14,628 nucleotides of DNA from Ignavibacteria bacterium UBA6906 (GTDB lineage: Bacteria; Bacteroidota; Ignavibacteria; UBA10030; UBA6906), in assembly GCA_002451155.1 (NCBI GenBank), contig DKBG01000127.1, positions 294 through 14,921 of the forward strand, in the 5' to 3' direction. Below the pieces are notes generated by a model. That model was not told the origin of the DNA. It did no database searches and saw only the letters and a program-made list of their open reading frames with translations. Positions 6,235 through 13,629 of this stretch are shown piece by piece. The translations under genes were made by a program, and so were the position numbers. Position 1 is the stretch's first letter; each line of letters starts with the position of its first letter.

Positions 6235-8367
6235 CTATTGAAGCGAGAAAGTGATCATGAAGGTGGTTCCCCCGTTGCGCACAATGTCCAGCGTCCCACG
6301 AAGCTGCTTTACAAGCATGTGGATAAGCTGAAATCCGAGGGTCCCCGCCGTGCGGAGATTCAGATCCTCGGGCAGACCGACTCCGTCATCGGAGACACTG
6401 AGGGCAATTCGATTTCGCCCTGTCGTAATACACTTTAGATGGATCTCTCCCGCCCTTCCCTCCGGGAACGCGTATTTCAGCGCGTTTGAGACGAGCTCAT
6501 TCACAATCAGGCCGCACGGTACAGCGGCATCGGCTTTGAGTCTGATATCTTCCACTTCAAATTTCAGGTTTACACCGCTAAGACCATACGAGCGAAAGAG
6601 CTCGCGGGTGAGACTCCGGAGGTACTCCTCCAGCGGGAGGTCCCCATAGCTCTCCGACCGGTAAAGCTTTTCATGAATCAACGCCATTGAACGGACGCGG
6701 TTCTGGCTTTCCCGAACGAGTTCCCGGGTTTCCTTGTTGGCAATGACATTCAGCTGAAGGTTGAGGAGGCTCGAGATGACCTGAAGGTTGTTCTTGACCC
6801 GGTGGTGGACTTCTTTCAGAAGGACCTCTTTTTCTTTCAGGGTTGCACGTGCCTGTTCTTCAGCCACCTTTCTGGACGTCACGTCAACTCCTACCATCAC
6901 GCAATGGGTCACTTCACCACCAGAGCTCCGGCAGGGATAGTGTTTGACCGCGAAGCATCGGCGGCCCAGACGGTCGAAGGTGAACCAGCTTTCGTATTCC
7001 ACTTCTGTTCCGCCAAGGCACTGTTCCACAGGTCCCTTGATAACAGCATGAAACGTATCCTCAAGCCAGATATCCCGCAGGGAACGGCCAAGGATTTCGT
7101 CTCTCGACTTCTTGTGTGCCCTGCAGTAGGCTTCGTTGACAGCCTCGTGAATGAAATCGCGGTTAATGAGCGCCATGATTTCATTCGCCGTGTCCAGAAT
7201 GAGATCGGATCTTCCGGAGAACTCACCACGACCGCGCGGATGACCGATGTCACGGGAGCCTGCGCTGATTTCACGCACTTCGTCGGTCAGCGGATCGCGG
7301 AGAGCGTTTGTCGTGGTTTCCATCCACGCAAGGGAGCCGTCCGCCTTTTTCGCACGATATTCGAGCAGCCCCGAAAGCAGCGCTTCCTTAACATTCCCGT
7401 GATCTTTCAGGATGCGGCGAAGGTCTTCCGGATGCATGAGCTCCGTGATGGAGCGACCAAGCAACTCCTCCGGCTTGTAGCCGAGGACAGCTCTGCTGGC
7501 AGGCGAGGCGTAGAGAAAGATCCCGTCGAGGGTGTGTCGGGAGATCATGTCGCGTGCATTCTCTGCAAGAAAGCGATACCGCCCCTCGCTTTCCTGCAGG
7601 GTGTCCCATGCCCATTTCTGACGGGTGATGTCCTGTGTGGTCCCCGCGATGCGTGCCGGAGCGCCGGAGGTGCCACGAACGGGAAACATCCGTGTCCGGA
7701 CCCATCGCTGGGTTCCATCCGGGCGCACGATCCGATACTCCAGGCCTGCCGGATCCACCTCGCCATTTCGAGCTCGTGCGTACATCGCCGTCACTTCTTG
7801 ACGGTCCTCGTGATGCACCGGCAACAGCCAGGGATCGAGCCCGTCCCCGGGACTCGGGCGGGGGCTGCCCCAGAGAGCCTCAAAGGCGGGATTGACATAC
7901 AGTGTTGTGGACTGCTCAGCATCAAGAAGCCACTGAACCTGATCACTATGTTCGGCTACTTCCCGGAAAATCTCTTCCGTGCGGCGGAGTTCACGTGACG
8001 CCTTATGGTTGATGAGCGCCAATTCGATGGTGAAGTGAAGTTCCCGCTCGTCAAACGGTTTGAGCAAGAAGCCGAAGGGCCGAGTTGCCTTGGCACGGCG
8101 AACGGTCTCATCATCAGTGTACGCGGTCAGATAGATGACGGGAACATCCATACGGTGCTGAAGTTCCTGAACGGTTTGTATACCGTCCGGAGCACCTTCA
8201 AGGACAATGTCCATCAGAAGAAGATCCGGACGGATTTCCTCAGCTTTCCGAATCGCTTCTTCACCGCTGGACACAACTGCGGGTACCCGGTATCCAAGCC
8301 GTTCAAGGCGGGCATGAATATCGGCGGCAACGATCTGCTCGTCTTCGGCAATAAGAATCGACGGCAT
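6235..8367 (-). CDS. REC-PAS-PAS-PAS-HisKA_2 sensor histidine kinase
   Basis: The 710-residue soluble protein has an N-terminal response-regulator receiver domain (1-115; acidic pocket Glu8-Asp9, phospho-acceptor Asp53 in LLLMDIVL, Thr81, Lys103 in FLLKPF). Three PAS modules follow (about 120-255, 258-380, 385-505; WVRTRMFPV and DITRQK mark a PAC end). Next come a HisKA_2 dimerisation domain (KEVHHRVKNNLQVISSLL near 518-535, with the phospho-His at 521/522) and a HATPase domain (NELVSNALKYAF near 623-634, DDGVGLP, GTLGFQLI). No membrane helix is seen, so it probably acts in the cytoplasm, receiving phosphate on REC and sensing small ligands or redox state through PAS. The ATG at 8367 follows GGGGAGGAG at about 8 nt; an in-frame ATG at 8454 lies upstream of the promoter's expected transcript start. 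There is no partner regulator in the window, so its output target is unknown. Confidence 0.93.
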   Translation of the reverse strand: MPSILIAEDEQIVAADIHARLERLGYRVPAVVSSGEEAIRKAEEIRPDLLLMDIVLEGAPDGIQTVQELQHRMDVPVIYLTAYTDDETVRRAKATRPFGFLLKPFDERELHFTIELALINHKASRELRRTEEIFREVAEHSDQVQWLLDAEQSTTLYVNPAFEALWGSPRPSPGDGLDPWLLPVHHEDRQEVTAMYARARNGEVDPAGLEYRIVRPDGTQRWVRTRMFPVRGTSGAPARIAGTTQDITRQKWAWDTLQESEGRYRFLAENARDMISRHTLDGIFLYASPASRAVLGYKPEELLGRSITELMHPEDLRRILKDHGNVKEALLSGLLEYRAKKADGSLAWMETTTNALRDPLTDEVREISAGSRDIGHPRGRGEFSGRSDLILDTANEIMALINRDFIHEAVNEAYCRAHKKSRDEILGRSLRDIWLEDTFHAVIKGPVEQCLGGTEVEYESWFTFDRLGRRCFAVKHYPCRSSGGEVTHCVMVGVDVTSRKVAEEQARATLKEKEVLLKEVHHRVKNNLQVISSLLNLQLNVIANKETRELVRESQNRVRSMALIHEKLYRSESYGDLPLEEYLRSLTRELFRSYGLSGVNLKFEVEDIRLKADAAVPCGLIVNELVSNALKYAFPEGRAGEIHLKCITTGRNRIALSVSDDGVGLPEDLNLRTAGTLGFQLIHMLVKQLRGTLDIVRNGGTTFMITFSLQ

Positions 8368-8422
8368 GTCGCTGCTCCTCCCCTGTGCGGTAAGCGTCAT
8401 GGCGGGTTGGTACTGCGGATTT

Positions 8423-8458
8423 CGAGGGAAATATACAGCGGGAGTCCAGGACAATCAA
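8423..8458 (-). promoter_or_regulatory. Sigma70-like promoter of the sensor kinase gene
   Basis: On the minus strand TTGATT (8458-8453) and TATATT (8435-8430) are separated by exactly 17 bases. Transcription would begin near 8423, giving a leader of about 56 nt before the ATG at 8367. Confidence 0.6.
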
Positions 8459-8528
8459 CACGCACGAGTGAGAAAACCATTGCTATGTGACGCACCTGAC
8501 ACCGCCAGCGGCCATTCGTAATTCCCTG

Positions 8529-8600
8529 CGAGCACGTGTGGTGTGATCATGTGAGCGGTGCAATGCCGATGGGAGCACCGGCATCACATTGGTGTGCTCG
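8529..8600. promoter_or_regulatory. Nested inverted repeats in the divergent intergenic region
   Basis: An outer pair CGAGCAC (8529-8535) / GTGCTCG (8594-8600) encloses an inner pair ATGCCG (8563-8568) / CGGCAT (8579-8584), with an additional CATGTG / CACAT match between them on unequal spacers. The structure lies between the divergent kinase gene and the 118-residue ORF, just upstream of the ribosome site of the latter. It could be an operator pair or a folded leader; chance cannot be excluded. Confidence 0.35.
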
Positions 8601-8646
8601 AACGCACATGGCCGGGGGGGGGAAGGAGCATGGGAGGAGTATTGAA

Positions 8647-9003
8647 ATGTGTTCTGGACAGTTGCAATTTTTGCCCGAGTTTATATACTCTAAGAACGAA
8701 AGAACAAAAAGGTCACTGCACGTGTTCAAGCCGAAGTGGGAATATATTGCCAGCAAGTATCTCCCGAAGTCACACGTTACTGTATACAGGGATGATGTCC
8801 TGCGCGTGCAGATGCAGATCATTACGAAGCGAAGCAGTCATTACAATTCGGAGAAGGCAAAGTTTTTCTACTTCATCGACGAGGATGAGCGCACGTATCG
8901 CTCCGAAGATGAACTCCTCGGCGCCCTCTCGCGGAAGTTTCAGAAAGAGGACCGACAGAGATTCAGCCTTCTCACTCACTGGGTGAAGAGTATCGAGGAT
9001 TGA
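8647..9003 (+). CDS. Unrecognised 118-residue charged protein
   Basis: The start ATG at 8647 follows GGGAGGAG at about 8 nt, which favours it over an in-frame ATG at 8536. The product is small, soluble-looking and rich in Lys, Arg, Glu and aromatic residues (KPKWEYIASKYLPKSH, KAKFFYFIDEDERTYRS, RKFQKEDRQRFSLL). It has no signal peptide or membrane helix. Alternating polar and hydrophobic stretches in the middle suggest beta strands, followed by an amphipathic helical end. I do not recognise a family. It is transcribed away from the sensor kinase gene and is followed within about 30 nt by a strong intrinsic terminator, which supports a real, independently expressed gene. Confidence 0.7.
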   Translation: MCSGQLQFLPEFIYSKNERTKRSLHVFKPKWEYIASKYLPKSHVTVYRDDVLRVQMQIITKRSSHYNSEKAKFFYFIDEDERTYRSEDELLGALSRKFQKEDRQRFSLLTHWVKSIED

Positions 9004-9029
9004 CGCATAGCCGGTGTGACTATCAGCCG

Positions 9030-9056
9030 AGGCCTTTGCAGGCCTTTTTTCTTTTT
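9030..9056 (+). terminator. Rho-independent terminator
   Basis: AGGCCT (9030-9035), loop TTGC, AGGCCT (9040-9045) form a 6-bp stem followed at once by a T-rich run (TTTTTCTTTTT). It ends transcription of the 118-residue ORF. Confidence 0.8.
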
Positions 9057-9104
9057 CGCCGCAGATGATCCCCGGCGAACGGCACCGCCTCCCGGCCGGA
9101 CCCT

Positions 9105-9731
9105 TCAGCGCCGCACCCAGGTCACCTGAAAATCCCTGCTTACCTGCGCAACAAGGCTACCGACGAGTTCACCGTATGCCTTCTCCGGATCATCCGCATT
9201 GAAGGCGAATTGCTTCCCACCCAAGACACTGATTTGTCCGATGGTTCGCGTGTCGCTTCCCGACGCACTCCAGAGGGAGGCCCCTGTCGACGTCTCGATC
9301 ATTTCAACGTCCAGCTCAGCATCAACGTCCGCCGAAACCCCCGCGGACATCAGGTCCACACCGATTCGGATGCTCGGCCGGACATCAGAAATGGTGAGCC
9401 GCCCGGTTACAATCGTGGTCAACTCCTGTCCCTTCCCCAGCATCTGATACGTCTCCCGGTCAAGCCGGTCGCGTCCGATCTCATTGAGAATTTGTTGTTC
9501 AGAGCCGAGATTCACGATCCGGACCATTCCCTGATCGCGGCGTGCCGCTTCGACGAATCGCCGTGTGGCGAGTTCCCCCAGCTTTCCCTCAGCGGAACTG
9601 CTAAACCCTATCACTCCTATCACCTCGTGATTCTTCAGATCGATTCGGGGCGGAACCATCACCTTCGAACCACATCCTCCCAGCAGCGTTGCGAAGAGGA
9701 CAGCCGTACTAATTCTTGCGAACCACTTCAT
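9105..9731 (-). CDS. Lipoprotein with CsgG/LpoB-like features
   Basis: The 208-residue product begins with a clear lipoprotein signal (MKWFARISTAVLFATLLGGC; lipid-modified Cys20), so it is exported and anchored in a membrane. The mature part follows the order seen in CsgG/LpoB-like proteins: an early strand (HEVIGVIGF), a helix (RRFVEAARRD), a strand with a residue-specific turn (MVRIVNLGSEQQILNEIG), a short helix and strand (LGKGQELTTIVTGRLTISD), and a late DAELDVEMIETSTGASLWSASG segment. This is inference from pattern, not a proven fold. The ATG at 9731 has an excellent AAAGGAGGG site at about 6 nt, so the longer start at 9761 is rejected. It lies 30 nt behind the DUF2007-like gene, apparently in one operon. 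Its role is unknown; sensing or scaffolding in the envelope is possible. Confidence 0.78.
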   Translation of the reverse strand: MKWFARISTAVLFATLLGGCGSKVMVPPRIDLKNHEVIGVIGFSSSAEGKLGELATRRFVEAARRDQGMVRIVNLGSEQQILNEIGRDRLDRETYQMLGKGQELTTIVTGRLTISDVRPSIRIGVDLMSAGVSADVDAELDVEMIETSTGASLWSASGSDTRTIGQISVLGGKQFAFNADDPEKAYGELVGSLVAQVSRDFQVTWVRR

Positions 9732-9761
9732 CAGAACCCTCCTTTCGGAAAGAAACCCCAT

Positions 9762-10010
9762 TTACATATTCATTGCATCGAGGAGCGCGCGCGCGTGTTT
9801 GAGATCCGGAAGGAGCACGAGCAATTTTGCGCTCCTTTTGATCCCCATTCGTCCGGGATCATCGCGTGACACAAGGGTTTCGATCCCTTCGTCCCTTAAA
9901 ACTGCTGCAGCCATCTCAGCATCAACTTCATCGGCAAACGTCTTGAGCGTAACCGTCGTTCGTGCTCCTTCTGTACGCATCTCATTGTCATCGTTCATAG
10001 ATTGCTCCAT
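9762..10010 (-). CDS. DUF2007-like small protein
   Basis: An 82-residue soluble protein. The core TVTLKTFADEVDAEMAAAVLRDEGIETLVSRDD, followed by KLLVLLPDLKHARALL, has the beta-alpha-beta pattern of DUF2007 (putative prokaryotic signal-transducing) domains: a strand, a helix that holds an AxxAxxxLRxxGI motif, and a second strand-helix unit. Family function is not established. Two starts are possible: ATG 10010, with GAGGGGG about 10 nt upstream, and ATG 9998, with GGAG about 6 nt upstream. The first is given here. It is the first gene of a likely two-gene operon with the lipoprotein 30 nt downstream. Confidence 0.72.
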   Translation of the reverse strand: MEQSMNDDNEMRTEGARTTVTLKTFADEVDAEMAAAVLRDEGIETLVSRDDPGRMGIKRSAKLLVLLPDLKHARALLDAMNM

Positions 10011-10030
10011 GCGGCGTTGACCCCCTCGCT

Positions 10031-10059
10031 AACCTAGCATACAGCATGGCCATAGTCAA
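10031..10059 (-). promoter_or_regulatory. Possible promoter of the DUF2007/lipoprotein operon
   Basis: On the minus strand TTGACT (10059-10054) is followed after 17 bases by TAGGTT (10036-10031). The -35 box is good and the -10 box poor. It would give a very short leader before the ATG at 10010. Confidence 0.35.
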
Positions 10060-10348
10060 TTCTCTCCGGAACCGAAAGACAGATCCTGCGCAGGGGGGGC
10101 GCGGACTCTCTCGGAGGAGCTCACGTATAGGTATTTCTCTTCCTCGTTTATCCACTCCGGCATCCCCGGTGTATTTTCTTCTTCCCTCTCTGTCCGGGGG
10201 CTAATTTCAGTGCAGATTCGCCAGAAATCGCCCTCAGACGAATGGCACATGATTTGAACTCTATCCTGAAGGTCCGACAGCAGAGATCCTAAACACCTCT
10301 GCTGCAGGTTATGCGACCCAGATTCGATTCTGTAAACGGGAGGCACCC
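10060..10348. other. Divergent intergenic stretch
   Basis: I find no supported gene or strong promoter for the rightward lipoprotein gene. A 125-codon frame on the minus strand covers much of it and overlaps that gene's signal sequence, but lacks family features and is treated as a shadow. Confidence 0.4.
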
Positions 10349-11233
10349 GTGCATACTCTGCATCAAGCAGTGCGGTTCCGGTTGTATCTCGCTGTTCTGT
10401 CCGCCCTTTCGGCATGTTCGCCTGACACTTCAACAGGGCCTGACCTCATGTCCCGCGATCACCCAGTCGTCATTGACCACACATCGGCAAGGCTCTCGCT
10501 GATACCGCCTGAGTGGATCGATACCGCGAAAACCAGGCTGCATATCGCCTACGGGCATACCTCCCATGGCAGTCAAATCATCACCGGGATGGATGGACTC
10601 GTGGCCTGGAAGGGAACCCGGTACGCCTTCGGCAATGGCGGAAGCGGGGGCGTTCTGGATCTTCGCGACACGCCATTCTCCGGGGCAAGCGATCTCGGAA
10701 ATCCTGACAGGATTTCTTGGGCTGCCGCCACCCGCGCGTACCTTGACGGACACCCGGAGATCAATGTGGTCGTCTGGTCATGGTGCGGACAGGTGAGTTC
10801 TGCGGCGCCCGTAGATATTGATACCTATCTGGATCTCATGGCGGGACTCGAGCAGGAGTATCCTGGCGTCAGCTTTGTGTACATGACGGGTCACCTCGAC
10901 GGGACCGGGCAGAGCGGAAACCTTCACCAGCGAAACGAACAGATCCGGGCTTATTGCGCAACAAACAGAAAAATTCTGTACGATTTTGCCGACATCGAGT
11001 CCTATGATCCAGACGGAAATTACTTTGTCAGCCGATATGCGAACGACAATTGCGACTTTGACTCGGACGGAAACGCTTCACCGGACAGAAACTGGGCGGT
11101 CGAATGGCAGACTGCCCATCCGGGTGAATGGTACAACTGCTCCGCAGCGCACAGTCAGCCCCTGAACGGAAACCTGAAAGCATACGCTGCGTGGTCTCTC
11201 TGGGCACGGCTTGCAGGATGGTCCGGGCTCTGA
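10349..11233 (+). CDS. Unrecognised secreted lipoprotein with HTSHGS motif
   Basis: The 294-residue product starts at a GTG (10349) with GGGAGG about 6 nt upstream. A basic start and hydrophobic stretch end in the lipobox LSAC (Cys23), so it is an exported lipoprotein. The mature protein has an ordered alpha/beta look: a first strand with a Gly/His/Ser turn (LHIAYGHTSHGSQI, 64-77), VVVWSWCGQVSS, SFVYMTGHLDGTGQ, then ILYDFADIESYDPDGN and an Asp/Asn-rich stretch (DDNCDFDSDGNASPDRNW) that could bind calcium. The strand-turn order and the Ser, Gly, Asn and His positions recall SGNH/GDSL-type hydrolases, but the canonical GDS block is absent, so a hydrolase role is only a guess. It stands alone, divergent from the DUF2007 operon and convergent with the TfoX-domain gene. 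Confidence 0.72.
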   Translation: MHTLHQAVRFRLYLAVLSALSACSPDTSTGPDLMSRDHPVVIDHTSARLSLIPPEWIDTAKTRLHIAYGHTSHGSQIITGMDGLVAWKGTRYAFGNGGSGGVLDLRDTPFSGASDLGNPDRISWAAATRAYLDGHPEINVVVWSWCGQVSSAAPVDIDTYLDLMAGLEQEYPGVSFVYMTGHLDGTGQSGNLHQRNEQIRAYCATNRKILYDFADIESYDPDGNYFVSRYANDNCDFDSDGNASPDRNWAVEWQTAHPGEWYNCSAAHSQPLNGNLKAYAAWSLWARLAGWSGL

Positions 11234-11362
11234 ACTCCCGTAGTCCATTCAGGACTCTCACCGTACAGTCCCATCCCCGCTGTCTGCCGGATCCTCTGTT
11301 CCTCAAGATTGTGAGTAGTGCCATGGCCCTCACCCTGCCCTGGAACGGAAACGTGTTCCCTG

Positions 11363-11776
11363 CTATGACTGCCCGTATCCTCTTCGGCGCTTTGCAGGAT
11401 GCGGAGGCTGCTTCCTCGCGTGTATTCTTTTCTTCGTAACTCTATCCGGTTTTCCCCGGCGAGACTCGACAAACGTTATCGCACGATCAATCCAATTCCG
11501 CAGCATGACCGCGGACTTCACCGCGGGGGGATCCACGAACAGGAAACCGTGCATAGGACGCCCTGTGAAGTCCATCGGACGAACACCGCGTTCTCGCAGA
11601 AGAGCCGGCTCCTCAGCCGGTTCGACCCGCACCATCAGACTCGATCCCACGACTCCGCAAGTCATGCGGTTATGGATCATAAATGCCACCCCTCCAAACA
11701 TCCGTTTCTCCTCCACGCCTGCTCGATCCCCAATCGCTCTTCGGACTCGCTCAACAAGCCTCTCGTCGTATGCCAA
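11363..11776 (-). CDS. TfoX N-terminal-domain protein
   Basis: The 137-residue product carries the TfoX/Sxy N-terminal domain: AYDERLVERVRRAIG, then EEKRMFGGVAFMIHNRMTCGV with the hallmark MFGG, and MDFTGRPMHGFLFV. The C-terminal domain of full TfoX is missing; instead there is a short basic tail (KKRIHARKQPPHPAKRRR). Single-domain members are common outside Gammaproteobacteria and have no proven role, so competence regulation should not be assumed. Translation appears to begin at TTG 11776, because family members usually start MAYDE at this position; a GAGGGGG site lies about 4-7 nt upstream. It converges on the HTSHGS lipoprotein gene 129 nt away and reads in the same direction as the HsmA and carbonic anhydrase genes. 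Confidence 0.85.
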   Translation of the reverse strand: MAYDERLVERVRRAIGDRAGVEEKRMFGGVAFMIHNRMTCGVVGSSLMVRVEPAEEPALLRERGVRPMDFTGRPMHGFLFVDPPAVKSAVMLRNWIDRAITFVESRRGKPDRVTKKRIHARKQPPHPAKRRRGYGQS

Positions 11777-11901
11777 GACTCCCCCTCAGTCTGAATGTTT
11801 GTATGTGTGACCGACCATCCCGGCAACCATTCTTTCTGCGCGGACCCGGTTTTCGCATCGCAAACCGCGGACTCACCAAAGCTGGGCTGTATCAGCACCG
11901 G

Positions 11902-12276
11902 CTATTGCTTCATCCCCAGAATCATCCCCCCTACATAGGGGACCAGCCAGATAAGCCAGACGATCAGGCTGTAGCGGTGAAACTCCTTCCGTGTGCGCTC
12001 GGTCCCCCTCCGGACAATCCAAGTAGCCCAGAGTGCATGAGCGAGCATGAGCCAGAGTGCAATCTGGCCGGTAAGCGTGTGCGGTTCCAAGAGGTCAAAC
12101 GGCTTGCTTGCCAGGCGATGCATGGCAAGTGTCCCGGAGACATCAAAGAGAAACCCGGTCCAGAACGCGGCTACATGCCATGGTTTGAGAAATCGGGCAA
12201 TCCGTTCGGACCAGACTCCAACGGAGTAGAACACCAGCGCAAGGGTAATCAGGGTCGCAGACAGCATCAGGAGCAA
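11902..12276 (-). CDS. HsmA-family membrane protein
   Basis: A small protein of about 124 residues with four predicted membrane helices: LSATLITLALVFYSVGVW, VAAFWTGFLFDVSGTLAM, GQIALWLMLAHALWATWIV and LIVWLIWLVPYVGGMILG. The pattern, including the SERxxRFLKPWHVAAFWTGFLFD loop and the RKEFHRYSLIVW segment, matches the HsmA family of about 127 residues, whose function is not established. Start choice is uncertain. TTG 12276 has GGAG about 9 nt upstream and gives the family's usual length, while ATG 12267 lacks a ribosome site; a longer frame to GTG 12372 adds 32 unlikely residues. It lies 125 nt upstream of the TfoX-domain gene on the same strand. Confidence 0.78.
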   Translation of the reverse strand: MLLMLSATLITLALVFYSVGVWSERIARFLKPWHVAAFWTGFLFDVSGTLAMHRLASKPFDLLEPHTLTGQIALWLMLAHALWATWIVRRGTERTRKEFHRYSLIVWLIWLVPYVGGMILGMKQ

Positions 12277-12594
12277 TGAGGCAGACTCCGAAGCAAGGAA
12301 ATGTTTGGTTAGAGTATACCGCGCACCGGCGCGGAAACTGAGGGTGCCGAGCAGGTCGCCGTCTGCCCGCACGGACTGCGAAACCCGAAGTGCCAGGTCG
12401 GATATTCACCGGAGGCGCACCTGACCCCGGCTGTAGAGTCAGCCCATGTCACACCGCCAACCCCGAAGGAGGGTGCCTGGGGAACTCATCACTGCCGGAT
12501 CGTCTTGGTGGTCCGATCACACCGGTGCGGGCGGAATCGTGTCTCTCCTGGGCAGCCACACAATTGGATTTCGCACGGACAACCCAGCCAGCCC
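12277..12594. other. Intergenic stretch between carbonic anhydrase and HsmA-family genes
   Basis: I see no supported gene, promoter or terminator here. Frames on both strands are short and lack ribosome sites or family features. Confidence 0.4.
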
Positions 12595-13152
12595 TCAGCT
12601 ACCGCCCTCCTGGGTTTCTCGTATCAGGTAGAGCCGGTTGTCCTCAACGCGGTATATCATCGGGGCAACCATAACCCTCGGATAACGCACTCGGAGGCGC
12701 CTGACCTCGTTCAGGACGAAGTCTATTTCGTTGCCGATTTCAAACATTGGTGCAAAATGGTGGAAATGTTCCTCTGCGCGCTCGGCGTTCCACCCCGCAT
12801 TGTCGACCAACCCTTGAACAAACTGCTGCTTTCGGGCAACGAGATTCACCATGCCGCACTGTGTGTGACCGATCAGCGCGATGCACTGAACGCCGCCTAC
12901 GGCGATTGCATACGAGACCTTAAATTCACTGTAGCGCAGGTTTGCACCGCCAGAGCGAATGATGAAGGCAAAATTGTCGGGGATTTGGAGGTGCTTCCTG
13001 TTGTCCATGCACATGCCGATCAGCAGCTGCGCGGTTGAATATGTCTGGAACGGCTTGTTGAGGTTGTGGTATTCAAGGAGAAGTCCGATTGGAGTCCCCC
13101 TGTATTCGAGGGGAATATCGACTCCTTCTGTTATCCGGTGCAGCCTGATCAT
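12595..13152 (-). CDS. Beta-class carbonic anhydrase
   Basis: The 185-residue product has the zinc and catalytic signature of beta carbonic anhydrases, which interconvert CO2 and bicarbonate in the cytoplasm. CMDNR (48-52) gives the zinc ligand Cys48 and the Asp50/Arg52 dyad, and GHTQCGM (95-101) gives His96 and Cys99. Between them, IPDNFAFIIRSGGANL and SYAIAVGGVQCIALIG match the conserved core. Asn51 replaces the common Ser of CxDSR, a variation known in related proteins. The ATG at 13152 has GAGGAG about 10 nt upstream. It stands alone, with 318 nt to the next gene on the strand. An unusual leader with competing inverted repeats lies upstream. Some family members are non-catalytic or act on other small substrates, so activity is likely but not certain. 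Confidence 0.85.
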   Translation of the reverse strand: MIRLHRITEGVDIPLEYRGTPIGLLLEYHNLNKPFQTYSTAQLLIGMCMDNRKHLQIPDNFAFIIRSGGANLRYSEFKVSYAIAVGGVQCIALIGHTQCGMVNLVARKQQFVQGLVDNAGWNAERAEEHFHHFAPMFEIGNEIDFVLNEVRRLRVRYPRVMVAPMIYRVEDNRLYLIRETQEGGS

Positions 13153-13205
13153 TCGGGGGTATCTCCTCGGCTGGAATTGCGGGAAGGGAAATCGCGAGTT
13201 ATATC

Positions 13206-13255
13206 TGTCAATCTGTCCGGGATCGGACCCCGGATGTATTCTGTCAAGGTCCGAT
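13206..13255 (-). promoter_or_regulatory. Competing inverted repeats and paired TTGACA boxes upstream of the carbonic anhydrase gene
   Basis: Two TTGACAGA boxes on the minus strand (13247-13240 and 13211-13204) lie 36 bp apart. Between and beside them are two mutually exclusive inverted repeats: CCGGG/CCCGG (13217-13221 and 13229-13233, 7-nt loop) and ATCGGACC/GGTCCGAT (13222-13229 and 13248-13255, 18-nt loop). They share bases, so only one can form. No well-spaced -10 box accompanies either TTGACA. The layout could be an operator or a leader switch. Confidence 0.3.
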
Positions 13256-13557
13256 ACACTCCGTCTTTGTTCCTCCGGGATGCGGGTCGGTGCTCCGCGC
13301 GTCCGCCGCCTCGTCCAAAATTACGGCGGGAGCATCATCAGAAAGATACAACGCGATTTTGGAAGAAACCATGATTCCGGCCTTTCTCCTTCCTGCTGCC
13401 AGAAATAGGGCGCGTCATCGTACTCACGGCGGCTGCGGGTCTCCGGAAAACTTCAGCAGAGGGGAAATCAGGAGACATCAGGGACGCGGCTACTCCTGTA
13501 CCCATCTCATGCCTTTCAGACGTCATATACTCACGCGAACGTCGCACCAGAAATAGG
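13256..13557. other. Intergenic stretch upstream of the carbonic anhydrase leader
   Basis: I see no supported gene. Short frames on both strands lack ribosome sites and recognisable protein sequence. Confidence 0.4.
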
Positions 13558-13582
13558 CTCGCCTCCCCTGAAGGGAGGCGAG
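13558..13582 (-). terminator. Strong hairpin downstream of the tRNA-Pro-like gene
   Basis: CTCGCCTCCC (13558-13567) and GGGAGGCGAG (13573-13582) form a perfect 10-bp stem with a 5-nt loop. On the minus strand, reading away from the tRNA, it is followed by CCTATTTCTGG, which has only a weak T tract. The position 47 nt after the tRNA suggests a terminator; the T tract is poor for an intrinsic one. Confidence 0.5.
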
Positions 13583-13629
13583 CGATGCCCAAGGGCGTAC
13601 GACGTGGAAAGGGCGAGCATGGATTTCTA

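Noticed and set aside
6802..7998. 398-codon plus-strand frame
   Set aside because: It lies wholly opposite the sensor kinase gene, whose domains are unmistakable; the long frame is a shadow of its codon usage.
10056..10433. 125-codon minus-strand frame
   Set aside because: It overlaps the ribosome site and signal sequence of the HTSHGS lipoprotein gene, has no family features, and would also overlap the probable promoter of the DUF2007 operon.
13399..13557. 11-bp direct repeat CCAGAAATAGG at 13399-13409 and 13547-13557, considered as an attachment site
   Set aside because: A number of 11-base matches are expected by chance in a window this size, and neither copy lies at the tRNA end.
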